64,000 bases of DNA, taken from Filosporella fistucella (taxonomy: Eukaryota > Ascomycota > Leotiomycetes > Helotiales). The translations under genes were made by a program, and so were the position numbers. The DNA lies in NCBI GenBank assembly GCA_030077755.1, contig JAQJZZ010000018.1:992001-1056000 (forward strand), given 5' to 3'. The notes beneath the pieces are model-generated. The model did not search any database, was not told the DNA's origin, and saw only the letters and a program-made list of their open reading frames with translations. Shown one piece after another: positions 23,831 through 35,269 of the stretch. How positions within the stretch are numbered: the stretch's first letter is position 1; each line of letters begins with the position of its first letter.

Positions 23831-26445
23831 ATGGGACCATCACGGAAATCGAAACGACCAAAAACAAAGGCCCCCAGTGTGGAAGAGTCTCCTGGCGCTG
23901 GCTCAAGTACGAGGATAGTGGAAGAAAGTTCCTCGAAGGATACCAAATCTGCGGACGGCTGCTGCGATGTCACAGTTACAAATGAGGATGCACTCACCTC
24001 TCTGAAAAGTGTTGATAACACTCAGGCAAGTGCCAACAAGCAGGTGAGTGGATTAATTGCTCTCTACCCTGTTTTGTCTAACCATTCATACAGGTCAAGT
24101 CCAAAAGTAGTTGGTATGGTACATGGCCCCGAAAGTCGACCGCTTCAACCCAGGTGGCAAGGGAGACTATACTTGCAGACAAGCCCGCAAATGGGAGCAC
24201 CTCAACGGATCTGACTCGATTCGAACCTGCCAAAAAGTCTCCATCCATTGCAGCCAGACCGCCCTCGATGTACCTCGGAAAGAGCAAAGAGACGCTGGAT
24301 ATAACGATGGGGGGAACGTTTGAGGCGGATAGCTCGACAGGCAAAGCTTCCATGCCAACTCAGTCTGATGCTCTGGATAAAAAGCCGGAGCAGACTCCAA
24401 CAAAGGCTGTTGCAGAAGAAGCACCAGCAGAAACACTTGTGCAACAACCTCCAGCACAAAATTTACGGCCTGCTACCTCGTCCGGTTGGCTGGGAGGATG
24501 GCTTAGTAAATCTGTCAATCCGCAGCCTGGCCTTTCAAACACATCCGCAGAGTCGTGTGCGACTTGTGAGGTGAATCCTTCACCTCCACGACTAGATCCA
24601 TTATTAGAACAAATAAAGGAACCTCCGAACCCAGTCAAAACCCCACTAGATGTACCAGAGGAACCTTCAAAGAAAGAAACGGCCTCTGCTCCAGCCGCTG
24701 CCTCCTCTTCTTGGTTTGGCCTATGGTCAACTACAGCACCAGCTGCCACTGAAGCACTGAAACAGCAAATCCCAGTACAACTCGCCAATGAAGAAGATAC
24801 TGTTATGGAAGACGCACCGGTAATAGACCCGAAACAAGTAAGCGAGCCGACTCGTCCAGTAGCTGGATCTAGCTGGGCATTCTGGTCAACGGAGACTCCC
24901 AAGAAGCCCCAGCCTGAGAAACTCGAGAAGGATGAAGCCAAAGGCGAGCTCGCTGTAGCTGGGCAGTCTTCTGAAGAAAGTCCGCAGCCAGCTACAACAA
25001 CTCCGGCGACGAAGGAGCCAAAAAAGACCAAATCCAGCAAACGAGGTCGACCACAATCAGGTGAAATTGGCGAGGCCACGAAAAGAATTAATCAGGGGGC
25101 AATTTCTAAAGCCACCTCTTCCCAAAGCCCAGCGCCCGTCAAGCCTGCACCTCCAAATCTGTTACTTCCGTCAGTCAAAGGAACCTATCGGCTCATGGAA
25201 AACCCTTCCATTCTACAGCAGATCGCCAGGCTACTTCTCCTTGGTCAACAGCAACCTGTTAAGCATGTATATCTTGTCAAAGATCCACCCAAATTGAAGA
25301 AAGCTCTGGCTATTGGTATTCACGGTCTGTTCCCAGCACCGCTACTAAGGACTGTTATCGGTCAGCCAACTGGAACATCCATTCGCTTCGCAAATCACGC
25401 AGCAGATGCCATCAGGCGTTGGGCAGATAAAAATGGGTCAGCAGATTGCGAAATAGAAAAGGTTGCCCTTGAAGGAGAGGGCAAAATCGCCGAACGTGTT
25501 GATAACTTATGGAAACTACTTTTGAATTGGATAGAGCATGTTCGAAAAGCAGATTTTGTGCTAGTCGCCTGCCATTCACAAGGGGTTCCTGTAGCACTAA
25601 TGCTCGTTGCTAAGTTGATCGAATTTGGAGTGGTTACATCCGGCAAAATCGGAGTTTGCGCGATGGCAGGAGTGTCCCTGGGCCCATTTGCAGATTACAA
25701 GTCGAGGCTATTCAGTGGATCCGCTGGGGAGTTATTTGAATTCGCAAATCCAGAGAGCGTTGTATCGAAGAGATACATTGATTCACTTGAAATTGCCATG
25801 AGATATGGAGTCAGAGTTACGTATTGTGGCTCGATCGACGATCAACTTGTATCCATGGAGGTATGTATAGAAATAGTGTTGCCGTCGATCCAAATAACTG
25901 ACAAGTCAATAGTCCTCCATATTTTCTACTGCAAGCCATCCTTACATCTACCGGGCCGTTTTTGTGGATGGGCGAATACATGCTCCTGATTTCTTGTCCC
26001 ATCTTGTGGGATTTGCACTGAAACTACGCAATTTGGGGGTTCCAGATCATGGTCTCATTCGTGAGCTCTCAGCGCCATTGGCCGGCAGTCTGTATACCGG
26101 TGAGGGTCATTCGAGGCTCTACGATGATGGAAATGTTTACGAGTAAGTTTATCGTAAGATTTTGGAGACATTACTAATATGATTAGTCTGGCAGTCGAGT
26201 TCGCCCTCGAAACGACGTCAGTTGGAGAAATACCTCTCCACATAAAGAAATACGAAATCCCAACGAACGCGAATCCATATGTGCTCCCTTGGATTATGCG
26301 AGGTTTGTTGGAAGAAGAATTTGTGAAGACTGAGCTTGATCATGAGACTACGGAGTTACTAAAACAGTTCGACGATTGGAAGCCTGCCACAAAGGTTCTC
26401 AAGGATGTGAAATATAGACTGGAGGCAGTTCGTTCAAAGCTGTGA
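23831..26445 (+). CDS. YML020W-like protein with alpha/beta-hydrolase-type C-terminal domain
   Basis: Exons 23831-24043, 24094-25860, 25913-26142 and 26187-26445 give 822 aa. The first 420 residues are disordered and contain four short Trp motifs: SSWYGTW (W78), SGWLGGW (W203), SSWFGLW (W278) and SSWAFW (W332). Residues about 425-822 form a conserved domain: VKGTYRLMENPSILQQIARL, IGIHGLFPAPLLRT, then ACHSQGVP, a GxSxG-like nucleophile elbow with Ser566 but Cys instead of the first Gly. Next come YCGSIDDQLVSMESS across a splice junction, and FVDGRIHAPDFLSHLV. This layout matches the uncharacterised yeast YML020W family. Asp in GSIDDQLV could be a catalytic acid; the His is not obvious. Hydrolase activity is inference. 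The gene shares a promoter with RRP5. Confidence 0.85.
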
Positions 26446-27061
26446 AATGGGAGATAGATAGGAAATGGATAGGGCTAGGCGTACGGTCGGGAGGAACTGG
26501 GGCTAGAGTACTTCTTATGGTGTTCAGACGTAGATTTCTCGGGCAGGAAAATGATACCCGCATATATACATATTATAATTGAAGTGCAAACTGGAAGGGA
26601 AGAGAACGTGCATTAGAATCTGACACAGAAGTCTAGACCAGACCTATAAACCTAGCTGTGAGATGTCAAGTGATCAATACCAAGCTTCACTCAATACTAC
26701 CATAGGTAGGAGCTCTATATTTAAGTGCGAGAAAGACTGAAGGACAGGTCGTCGAAGTGTTTGCCTTATGATCTAAGCGCGATTCGTTTCGATACCAACA
26801 AGTGCACATCCATTTAGCAATTCTTGGCCATGAACAAATTTAAGGTTGTGGCAATGGCACGTGATGTTCTGGAAGAGTGCCTGCCATATTGATCGGCGGC
26901 ATTAGCGCATGCAGGTGCGAGGCTGCCAAAGAAAACATCTCCTAAGCCTAGTATCTCACCATCCCTCATCCTCTCGCTATCTCATACAATAACCTTGCTT
27001 TTTGGACATTTGCTACAGGATTTTTTTGGAATTATTTCTTCTTATTAAGCCACTCATTAAA
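26446..27061. other. Spacer upstream of DOT1
   Basis: The 616-bp gap contains the 3' flank of the upstream gene and the DOT1 promoter. A C/T-rich stretch at 26940-26995 precedes the DOT1 start, as in many fungal 5' leaders. Nothing else is seen. Confidence 0.55.
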
Positions 27062-28624
27062 ATGAACATTTTCAAGTCAAAATCAGGCATCAAGCCGAGA
27101 GCACCTGTAATCCGAACGACCAGGATTCAAGACCCTCCTGCGAGACCTCCACTACCTTCGAAGGCAAAATCCACCAGCTCGTTGAACCAGCGAAAAGACT
27201 CTCCTTCTGTTACCCACCCTTCGAGATCGAAAAATGGCACTGCAACGCCTCCGGCAGATCGACCGAGCCCCTCGCGCCTACAAGCAAAGCGCAAGCCTAC
27301 GCACCAAAAGTCGCCTCAACCTATGACCTCGGACAGTGATGATGATGATGACAACGAAGGGAATACGGAGCTGCGGGATGTATCTCAAAAGCGCCAAAAG
27401 CTAAACAGGCCAATAGACATAAAGAGACGCCTTCGTTCCCAACAGGCGTTCTCTGAAGCTGATGGCGGTGTTTTTGAGATGATCCATGCAGCGGACGTTA
27501 CTCCTATTCCCAAGAAGTTGAAGCTCATGACTGATTTATCGGCGGCAAATCTCACTGTCGATTTAATGTATCCAAGTGCTTCTCAGCTAGAAAGGTAATG
27601 TTTTGGCAGACAATCCAAGTACGAGAACAGCGCTGACTGGAATGGCGACAGATATAACCTTGTCTATGGCAATGACGAAATCGACGCTTTTGCAGAAATA
27701 ATTGAAGTTGCGAAGATTGTCACGGCAGTTTATCTAACACCAAAACAAGCAGAGGCGTTTAAAGAGCCCATTAATGGTTACATTCGGCAGCTGGTGAAAG
27801 CAAAAAACCACGTTACCAATGGGGGCGTCACGAACGACTCACTAAGAGACTTCAAGGCTGCAGTGGTCACATACAATACAGCGATCCAAAATCTTGTGAA
27901 AGAAGGTACTCTGGCCCGAAATCTTGATACGATCCACGAACTGCCATTCGACATGATATGCATCATTATGCGCCAGGTTTACGATCGTGCTGTCTCGCCC
28001 AAAGTAAGTCTATTGAAGCAGTACGAAGCAGGCGGAAACAACGTTTATGGCGAGCTGCTACCAAAATTCGCATCAACCGCTCTTGCCGAAGCAGGTCTGA
28101 AATCAGATCAAGTATTTATAGATCTGGGCTCGGGTGTAGGAAATGTGGTTTTGCAAGCTGCACTCGAATTTGGCTGCGAAAGTTGGGGATGCGAAGAGAT
28201 GAATAACTGTTGCATACTTGCCAAAGCTCAAATGAACGAGTTCCGTGCTCGGTGCCGTCTTTGGGGCATCAAAACTGGAAAAGTATTCTTGGAAGAAGGG
28301 AGCTTTTTGGATAACCAAGAGATACACAAGGCTATGCGTAAGGCAGATGTCATTTTGGTCAATAACCAAGTTTTCACACCAGCCTTGAACGATAGCCTTA
28401 CAAATCTGTTTTTGGAGGTAAAAGAGGGCTGTAAGATCGTCTCTCTGAAGTCATTCGTTCCGGAAGGCCACGAGATAACGTCCCGGAATTGTGGCAGCGT
28501 CAGCTCACTTCTCGAAATCATTAAGAAGGGCGAGTACTACAACGACAGTGTGAGCTGGACAGGAGGCGGCGGAAACTATTTCATTGCCGAGATGAATCGT
28601 AAGCGGCTGAAGGAGTTCCTCTGA
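27062..28624 (+). CDS. DOT1: Dot1, histone H3 lysine-79 methyltransferase
   Basis: Exons 27062-27594 and 27652-28624 give 501 aa (yeast Dot1 is 582). The N-terminus is basic and disordered (SKSGIKPRAP, QAKRKPTHQKSP) with an acidic DSDDDDDNE patch, as expected for nucleosome and ubiquitin/DNA contacts. The catalytic fold begins near YNLVYGNDEI. The substrate-binding D1 loop motif is NVYGELLP. AdoMet motif I is DLGSGVGN (about 335-342). Further motifs are WGCEEM, VILVNNQVFTPALN, IVSLKSFVPEG and the terminal WTGGGGNYFIAEM. The enzyme is non-SET, acts on nucleosomal H3K79 and supports telomeric silencing and the DNA-damage checkpoint. The first ATG in the frame is at 27062. The 3' end faces ATG16 across only 146 bp. 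Confidence 0.96.
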
Positions 28625-28770
28625 GGGGGCTCTCGGATTTTGTACTGCATTTTGCGTTAGCCGGTTGGGAGCATAGCGGTTTAGGTGTTGTACGAGACTT
28701 ATGATAGAAATGATTCAGCGTGTAAATCACTAACTAGGGTTGCATAGAATAGAACTCTCCCAGCGACTCA

Positions 28771-29467
28771 TTATCTTCTTTCTAACTGGTTCTGAAGTGT
28801 TCTGTTCATCTCTTCCGCCTCACGTCCCTTCCGAGCCATCCATCTATCGATCAACTCCTTGTTCTCTGCTTTAAGATCTTTAACTTTCTGCTCCGACATG
28901 TTCAGTTGGAGATTAAGGGATATAACTTCGTCATGAACATCCTTGAGGCTATTAGCAAGTGATTTGAATAGGATACGAGAATAAGTGTCCATACATCCAA
29001 TAATTTTGTCTTTCCTCTAGACTCCTCATCCCTATCCCTCAGTTTTTGGCTGAGATATGACCGCTCTTTTGTTAATTCTTGAATGTGTTTCGAGTCTGAC
29101 TTGCTCTTGGACCTTAATTTGAGCAACTCTGCTTCTGCCACTTTGAGTCGCGACTGGAGCTGGCCGTTCGATCGAAGGGCTTCAGCAAGATCACTTCGCA
29201 GCTGTAGTGAGCCATCATTCGACGATGGTATTCCTGGGCTTCGAGATGCTCTATCAGTATTCGAGGGGTTCGCAGCCTTCTCCGCTTCTAAGGCAGCCGT
29301 ACGATCAAGCAGAGATGTAACTATACGAGAATCAGTTGAGGGTAGGGCATAGGATATTTATACAAACAGGCTGCTATAAACTCATGGTCAACTTGTTGGT
29401 AACTAGCTTTCTCTCGGATATCTCTATCCTTGAGAGCTTGGATATACTCATCGCGCCAAGAAGTCAT
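28771..29467 (-). CDS. ATG16: Atg16, autophagy coiled-coil protein
   Basis: Exons 29467-29368, 29320-28995 and 28941-28771 give 198 aa, within the usual fungal Atg16 range. The N-terminus [20 protein letters not shown] is the conserved Atg5-binding helix. [20 protein letters not shown] follows after splicing. The rest is a coiled coil ([20 protein letters not shown]) ending with [19 protein letters not shown] and [21 protein letters not shown], the typical Atg16 C-terminal coiled-coil block. Atg16 dimerises and holds Atg12-Atg5 at the phagophore, where the complex acts as the E3 for Atg8 lipidation. The second intron has to use an AAG acceptor to keep the frame. The gene is divergent with YPT7. 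Confidence 0.93.
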
Positions 29468-29868
29468 GTTGGAATCCTGTATTGTAAATATGAAGACTAT
29501 GCATTTCTGAATATCATCTGCTGGTCGAAGCCCCACAGACCAGGCTGTGAATTCCAAACATGAAGTGAATGTGACGGTGTCAAGGCTGCAGAAGAAAAAG
29601 GAGCATTGATAGGCTGAAGCTTACAGCGCTAGCGGCGTGGGATGGTCATTCAAGCTCCGTTCAATTAACAGCAACTCAGACATCAACATCAACATAACTT
29701 TTTCACCCAGACCGTCCGATAACACAGTGGATACGCAGTTCTTTGGAGAGCGATTCGTATTATTGCCATTCTCTTGCAAGAATCTGAATTACAGTAACCA
29801 CGATCATCTGAAGGACCCAGGATCTTTATCACTCACTTTCCCAGCCTCTTTTGAGCGCTTTCTACATA
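29468..29868. promoter_or_regulatory. Divergent promoter, ATG16 / YPT7
   Basis: The 401-bp gap lies between two start codons of vacuole/autophagy genes, so promoter elements are likely shared. No named box is confidently seen. Confidence 0.6.
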
Positions 29869-30834
29869 ATGTCTTCCAGAAAGAAGGTTCTTCTTAAGGT
29901 TTGGCGGAATTCGACAACTCTGAGAGAGCAGTGACTGATGGAGTTGGCTAGGTCATTATCCTTGGTGATAGCGGTGTAGGCAAGACTAGTTTGATGAACC
30001 AATATGTACGTTCGACTACAACTGGGAAGAGGCAGACAATATACGATAGCGAATATGGAACCATGGGCTCATAAATGAACAGGTCAATAAGAAGTTCAGT
30101 GCAAGTTATAAAGCTACAATCGGTGCAGACTTCCTCACGAAGGAAGTTCTGGTCGATGATCGGTTGGTTACCATGCAAGTATGGCTATCTATGGCGCCCA
30201 CGAATATTGAACACAATTCTGATGGAATACAGCTTTGGGATACTGCTGGTCAGGAAAGATTCCAGTCGTTAGGTGTAGCATTCTACAGGGGTGCAGACTG
30301 CTGTGTGTTGGTCTATGATGTCAACAATTCTAAAAGTTTCGATACTCTCGATAGCTGGAGGGACGAGTTTCTGATTCAGGCATCACCAAGAGATCCGGAT
30401 AGCTTCCCATTTGTGAGTAGGAATACTGCACGCTTTATGCACTTGATACTGACCAAGATTTAGGTCGTACTAGGCAACAAGATTGATATGGAAGAGAACA
30501 AGAGAGTTGTGAGTCGACCCAAGGAAAACGTTATACAGGATCGCTGCTTACACTAAGAAAGATCTCGTCGAAGCGCGCTATGACTTTCTGCCAATCCAAA
30601 GGTGGCATTCCGTACTTCGAAACTAGTGCAAAGGAGGCTATTAACGTCGAGCAAGCATTTGAGGGTCAGCAAATCATTTAATCACCAGACCAATTGGACT
30701 TATTGCTAACAATAATTTCAACAGTTATTGCAAGAAATGCCCTCGCTCAAGAAGAATCTGAAGAATTCAGTGGAGACTTTTCTGACCCAATTAACATTCA
30801 CATTGAGAACGATAGAGATGGATGTGCATGCTAG
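29869..30834 (+). CDS. YPT7: Ypt7/Rab7 small GTPase
   Basis: Seven exons (29869-29898, 29952-30005, 30083-30178, 30233-30412, 30464-30508, 30562-30664, 30725-30834) give 205 aa, the standard Rab7 length. Guanine-nucleotide motifs are all present: GDSGVGKT (15-22), switch I with [22 protein letters not shown] (63-67 DTAGQ), NKID (125-128) and [15 protein letters not shown]. The protein ends in Cys-Ala-Cys, a Rab geranylgeranylation CXC signal. Ypt7 on the vacuole and late endosome recruits HOPS for homotypic fusion and for autophagosome-vacuole fusion. Intron 5 must use an AAG acceptor. The very small exons (30, 54 and 45 nt) explain why no long open frame covers the gene. Confidence 0.96.
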
Positions 30835-31646
30835 ACTGGAAATGGTTGTTTCCGGCTGTTTACTTTCCTTAGCAATCCTTCGCTCGGTCTGTTTTGTTAT
30901 CCTATCTTTTCTATACCCCTGGGTCTTTTGCACTGCTCGCATGACCAAAGGTGGGGTATTCAGTGTACATAAGGATTACCGGCGCTCTGGTGTTTGCAAC
31001 TGCGTCTCCTTGTCTATACAGAATGCATATCGTTGATCATGAGAACTAAAGTATTTGGGCTACTCGCTGCGTTGTTCAGTCAGACCTAATGATCGTGGGC
31101 ATTTCCATGAATCACATGTGCAACTTTGGGTCATTATTCCTCTTGGCGGCAAAGACAGCAACATGACTTGTTCTCAGCAATCTGTATCTCTACTCCCCCG
31201 ACGTAGAAAGGGAATGGAAATTAATTAGGTAATGAGTCCATTCAAGTAGAAGTAGTTTCGTTATCCGTCCTGGAGAGAAGATAGGTATCGGCTGCAAATG
31301 CCTATTCGAGCCAAGCCTTCTTGTCATTGAGGCTTCCTCTGTGCATGTCCCTGCATTTAGGCGGTTGGTTGGCGATTGCAGCAGACAAGAAACTGTTTCG
31401 AGGCGATAACCGTCGGAGGATGAGCAACTTTATTATTGAGAACACTTCCACTTCCATGTTTGCTTTTGCGACGCTTGGAATCCCATGAATTTGTGTTTGA
31501 CTTCATATATTGATATCCACTCTCATTCTGGCTGATTCTATGACTCGGGCATTCCTCTGCCTTTGCCTGCGACCTCCTTGACAGCATCCACGAGCACGTC
31601 CACGATAAGCATACACATAATTAAAGTACAACTCCACGCCGGAGCT
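30835..31646. other. Spacer between YPT7 and the transporter gene
   Basis: The 812-bp gap has no supported gene. Open frames at 30728-31036 and 31357-31587 are out of phase with real genes or lack recognisable content. Confidence 0.55.
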
Positions 31647-33090
31647 ATGAGTGCACACGGTACCCCTGTGTCGTCCACACTCGCAGAGGAGTTTGTTGCT
31701 CAGGATAGACCCTTTGAGCATCCACAGCATGACAGACATTCATTATCGTCAGCACGCTCAGTATTGAAACCTATGGGATTCCGAGCGAATGTTGGATTAG
31801 AAAACATCGGTCGCCGGGCGTTAGGCATCTTTCTGCTGTTGGTGACAGTGGTATTATGGACAAGCTCAAATTTCCTCGCAAGTGTATGACATTCCATCTT
31901 TGAAGCATTAAATCGATTAAAGCTAATGATTGGCAAACAGTATATCTTCGCAGACAACACATACTCGAAGCCGTATTTCGTCACTTATATCAACACCTCT
32001 TTCTTTGCCTTCTCCTTAATCCCGATATTCCTCCGCCTCTCACATCAACATGGTTTCGCGCATATCCGGACATCGATGCTTGAATACTGGCAGGGTCGAA
32101 TGAGTGATTACACTGCAGTAGGGAATAAGGATGGTGAGGAAGAGGCGGAAGACCCTATGTCTGCATCACAGACCCGACTATTGGTTGATGATGTGGCTGG
32201 ACCAGCTATGAGCTTAACTGGAGATCCTCAAGAGCCAGAAGGAGTCTTGAGCGTGCCAGAAACAGCCAAGCTCAGTCTGGAGTTCTGTTTGTTATGGTTC
32301 AGTGCCAACTATTTGGTCGCCGGATGTCTGGAATACACCAGTGTTGCCAGTTCCACGATACTTACTTCAACGAGTAGCATCTGGACGCTGATATTCGGGG
32401 CGCTGGTTCGGGTTGAGAATTTCTCTTATAAGAAACTCATCGGGGTCCTCGCTTCATTAGCAGGCATTGTTCTCATATCGTCGGTTGATCTCTCTGGCAA
32501 GGATAACGATGAGAATCGTGGGAACTTCCCTCACAAGTCGCAAGCTGAAATCGCCATTGGGGATGCCATGGCTTTTGGCAGTGCCATTATGTATGGTATT
32601 TATACCGTTGTGATGAAGAAGCGCATAGGGAACGAGGACCGCGTCAATATGCCTCTTTTCTTTGGTCTAGTAGGACTGTTCAACGTGGTCTTCTTGTGGC
32701 CCGGCTTCGTGATTCTTCACTACACTGGGGTCGAAGAATTCCAGATGCCTCCTACTGGCAAAATATGGACGATTGTGCTAGTAAGTCGACCCAAATTACA
32801 CTGTAAACTTTACTGACCTTGAGTAGTTGAATTCGGCATCATCATTTATCAGCGATTACTGCTGGGCATATGCCATGCTCCTTACAACTCCGCTGGTCGT
32901 TACTGTTGGGCTGTCAATGACTATACCATTGTCGTTGATTGGACAGATAGTTCTCAGTTCCCAGTATTCAAGTGCCTTATACTGGGTCGGTGCCGCAATT
33001 GTCCTCCTCTCTTTCCTATTTATCAATCACGAGAGTCATGAAGAAGAAGAGCCTTACGGCGTACACGAGAGAGATGAGGTGACGGCTTGA
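31647..33090 (+). CDS. EamA/DMT-superfamily membrane transporter, YML018C/SLC35F-like
   Basis: Exons 31647-31883, 31941-32780 and 32827-33090 give 446 aa. The N-terminus is polar. About ten hydrophobic helices follow, starting with RALGIFLLLVTVVLWTSSNF and PYFVTYINTSFFAFSLIPIF. A long acidic cytosolic loop (NKDGEEEAEDPMSASQT) sits between helices 2 and 3. Conserved family elements include NYLVAGCLEYTSVASSTILT and STSSIWTLIFGALVRVE, then FGSAIMYGIYTVVMKKRIG and SMTIPLSLIGQIVL in the last exon. This matches fungal vacuolar-membrane DMT transporters related to yeast YML018C/Thi74. The substrate is unknown. The first ATG is at 31647. No signal peptide is expected. Confidence 0.88.
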
Positions 33091-33684
33091 GTGTGTTTCC
33101 ATTATTATTAGAACATGCATTATTGTAGGCATTGCAGGCGTCAGGTATTAATGTCTCGGAGGGCAGACGGCGAATTTAGTGTATAATACACACGGGATAT
33201 GGCTATCTTCAGGCACGGGCAAGATCTTTCTGTCTCTCTTCATATACATCGCTATATTGTGCAATTTACATCTGTGTGGCACATTCATGATTTTGCGTTC
33301 GAGTTTCATGACATTTGGAGTGCATCCAATATCCATAAAATCTTTACATCCCACTACTTCATGAATACCTTCTCTGTTCAATTTGATTGCGTATACTTTA
33401 CCGCAAGGCGCTTGTTCGATGACTTTCCTAACCAAGACGTTTATACTTTCTGATACTATTTACCCCACTTTTGCTTACCTCTTCTGCGATTTCGTTTGCC
33501 GATGACCCAGCTGATCAACCAAACATTATCGGTCAAGCACGCCTTCAAGCCCCAGATTTCGTCTGCCAATCCCGCAATCCCTCCCCACGATTGCACATCA
33601 ACAGGATCGTACTTCATATAAATTTGCAAGAGATATCTCTTTTTAAATACTCTATTAAACCGGGCTCATTTAATACTTTGCAAA
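33091..33684. other. Spacer upstream of the short-chain dehydrogenase
   Basis: The 594-bp gap has no gene seen. The region just before 33685 is AT-rich, with a TTTAAATA-like element near 33641. Confidence 0.5.
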
Positions 33685-34580
33685 ATGGTCAAGTCGGCTG
33701 ACAAACTCGTCAATAAGAAAATCGTCGTAGTTGGCGGAACATCTGGGTATATTTTGCTGTCCCCTTTTCGTGTTGACTGCGGCTAAGTTCGGTAGTATCG
33801 GCTTCGGCGCAGCTCAAGCATTCATCGATGCTGGCGCTCATGTAGTCGTCATCTCATCTAATCAAGAGCGAGTTAATGATGCTGTCAAGAAACTCAATTC
33901 TCCAAATGCCTCGGGAATTGCTGGAAATGTGAGAGAGGAAGCTGCATTCATCGAGGTATTGAAGGGTCTAGCGCCTGTAGATCATATTGTGTTCTCTGGC
34001 GTGGATAAGATTATTCGTGGGAAGCTGGAAGAGTTGGACTTGGAGGATGCAAAGTATTTATTTGGAGTGAAGTTCTGGGGTAGTGTTGTCATCGGCAAAG
34101 GTATGCCTTCTTTATGGGTTGAATTACGAGGCAGTAGATGACGATACCAGCTGTCAAGAAACACGATATCATTCGTCCAGGTGGCTCCTTGACTCTCACA
34201 TCTGGAACTGCAGCCCTCAAGCCTGGAAAGGGTGCCTCTACTGGAGCTGCTCTAAATGGGGGTGTCATTTCCCTTACTAAGGGTCTTGCTGGCGATTTAT
34301 CAGAGAAGAAAATCAGAGTCAATGTTGTTGTACCTGGATTGGTGAAGACGGAGCTGTGGGGGAAGCTTGGTAGAACGGAAGAGGAGCAGAAAGAGACCTT
34401 TGAGAATACGAAATTACCAGTGGGCTTTGTGGCTGTGCCTGATGATATTGCAGAGGCGTACTTGTATCTTGTGAAGGCGGATTATGCTACTGGTACAAGT
34501 GTTGAGATTGGTGAGTTTTGGAGCCGAGTACCATGAGTTATTCTTGCTAATAGTAAACAGATGGAGGGAGTCAGCTCTGA
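33685..34580 (+). CDS. Short-chain dehydrogenase/reductase lacking the Tyr-x3-Lys catalytic pair
   Basis: Exons 33685-33746, 33796-34100, 34151-34510 and a 20-nt last exon 34561-34580 give 248 aa, a classical SDR length. The dinucleotide motif is VVVGGTSGIGFGAAQAF, joined across intron 1. AGHVREE-like acidic and NNAG-equivalent regions are present but diverged (IVFSGVDK). At the position of S-x-Y-x3-K the sequence reads TSGTAALKPGKGASTGAALN: Ser/Thr remain but Tyr and Lys are replaced. NVVVPGLVKTELW and the C-terminal VEIDGGSQL are normal. It may be a non-catalytic or mechanistically altered SDR. The substrate is unknown. Confidence 0.85.
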
Positions 34581-34886
34581 AGCTTCCAGAGACAGATATT
34601 GATTGCAGCTTTGAAGCAATTAACAAAATCAATCCAGACCCTGATGTGTTGTTTCTTGCACGTTGTCAATCACCAAAAAGGAAAAACACTAACACTAGGG
34701 CGGTGCACACAAACGCCCATAGTCCCTTATAAACTAAGATAGCATGATCTATATCACCAAGGCGTGAACAGCTTGCTCTGTGGTAGCGCGGTTAGAGTTT
34801 CCATCGCCAATATGTAAGTTGACCCCCAGTTCAAAATTTGAAAAATAACTAACTTGAAAATAGCCCCCTTCGCATACGCCCAAAAT

Positions 34887-34960
34887 CCGGCCACGGCCGG
34901 GAAAAAAACCCTCGAGGGTTTCTTGACCGTACTATCGCGCAAGAAATCGCGCATGTACGG
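34887..34960. repeat. Cluster of three inverted repeats, MITE-like
   Basis: Three symmetric elements lie side by side. CCGGCC-AC-GGCCGG is at 34887-34900. A perfect 16-bp palindrome AAACCCTCGAGGGTTT is at 34906-34921. CCGTAC/GTACGG arms at 34927-34932 and 34955-34960 enclose two TCGCGC hexamers. Flanking DNA (GTAAGTTGACCCCCAG near 34815) is reminiscent of ends of fungal pogo/Fot1-type elements, but no transposase is left. The mobile-element origin is inference. Confidence 0.4.
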
Positions 34961-35269
34961 GACAAGTTTTGCAGTTTTTGGTTGGCAATCTTTTTTTTTT
35001 TTTTGGCATTGGGCAGGAACTTTATTAGGGCAAATAATAATTGTATTCTTTCCACCTCCTTTCTTTGGTGTCACTATTTCTACTTGAGTAAAAGCCAACG
35101 ATCTGTTTGATACCCATCAATTATCGCACACCTAACTTGCCCTATCTTTTAAATTATATTTATATTCGAAAGCCTTCTCTAGAAACCTACAAGTAAGCTT
35201 TACTTTATAGCAAGTGTAGTCGAGCTACAAATCTATACTATCGTGACAGGAAGCAATCATCTAGCAACC

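Noticed and set aside
24360..25079. 239-codon minus-strand frame
   Set aside because: Antisense to the low-complexity N-terminus of the YML020W-like gene.
30728..31036. 102-codon plus-strand frame
   Set aside because: It is a wrong-frame reading of the last YPT7 exon plus its 3' UTR.
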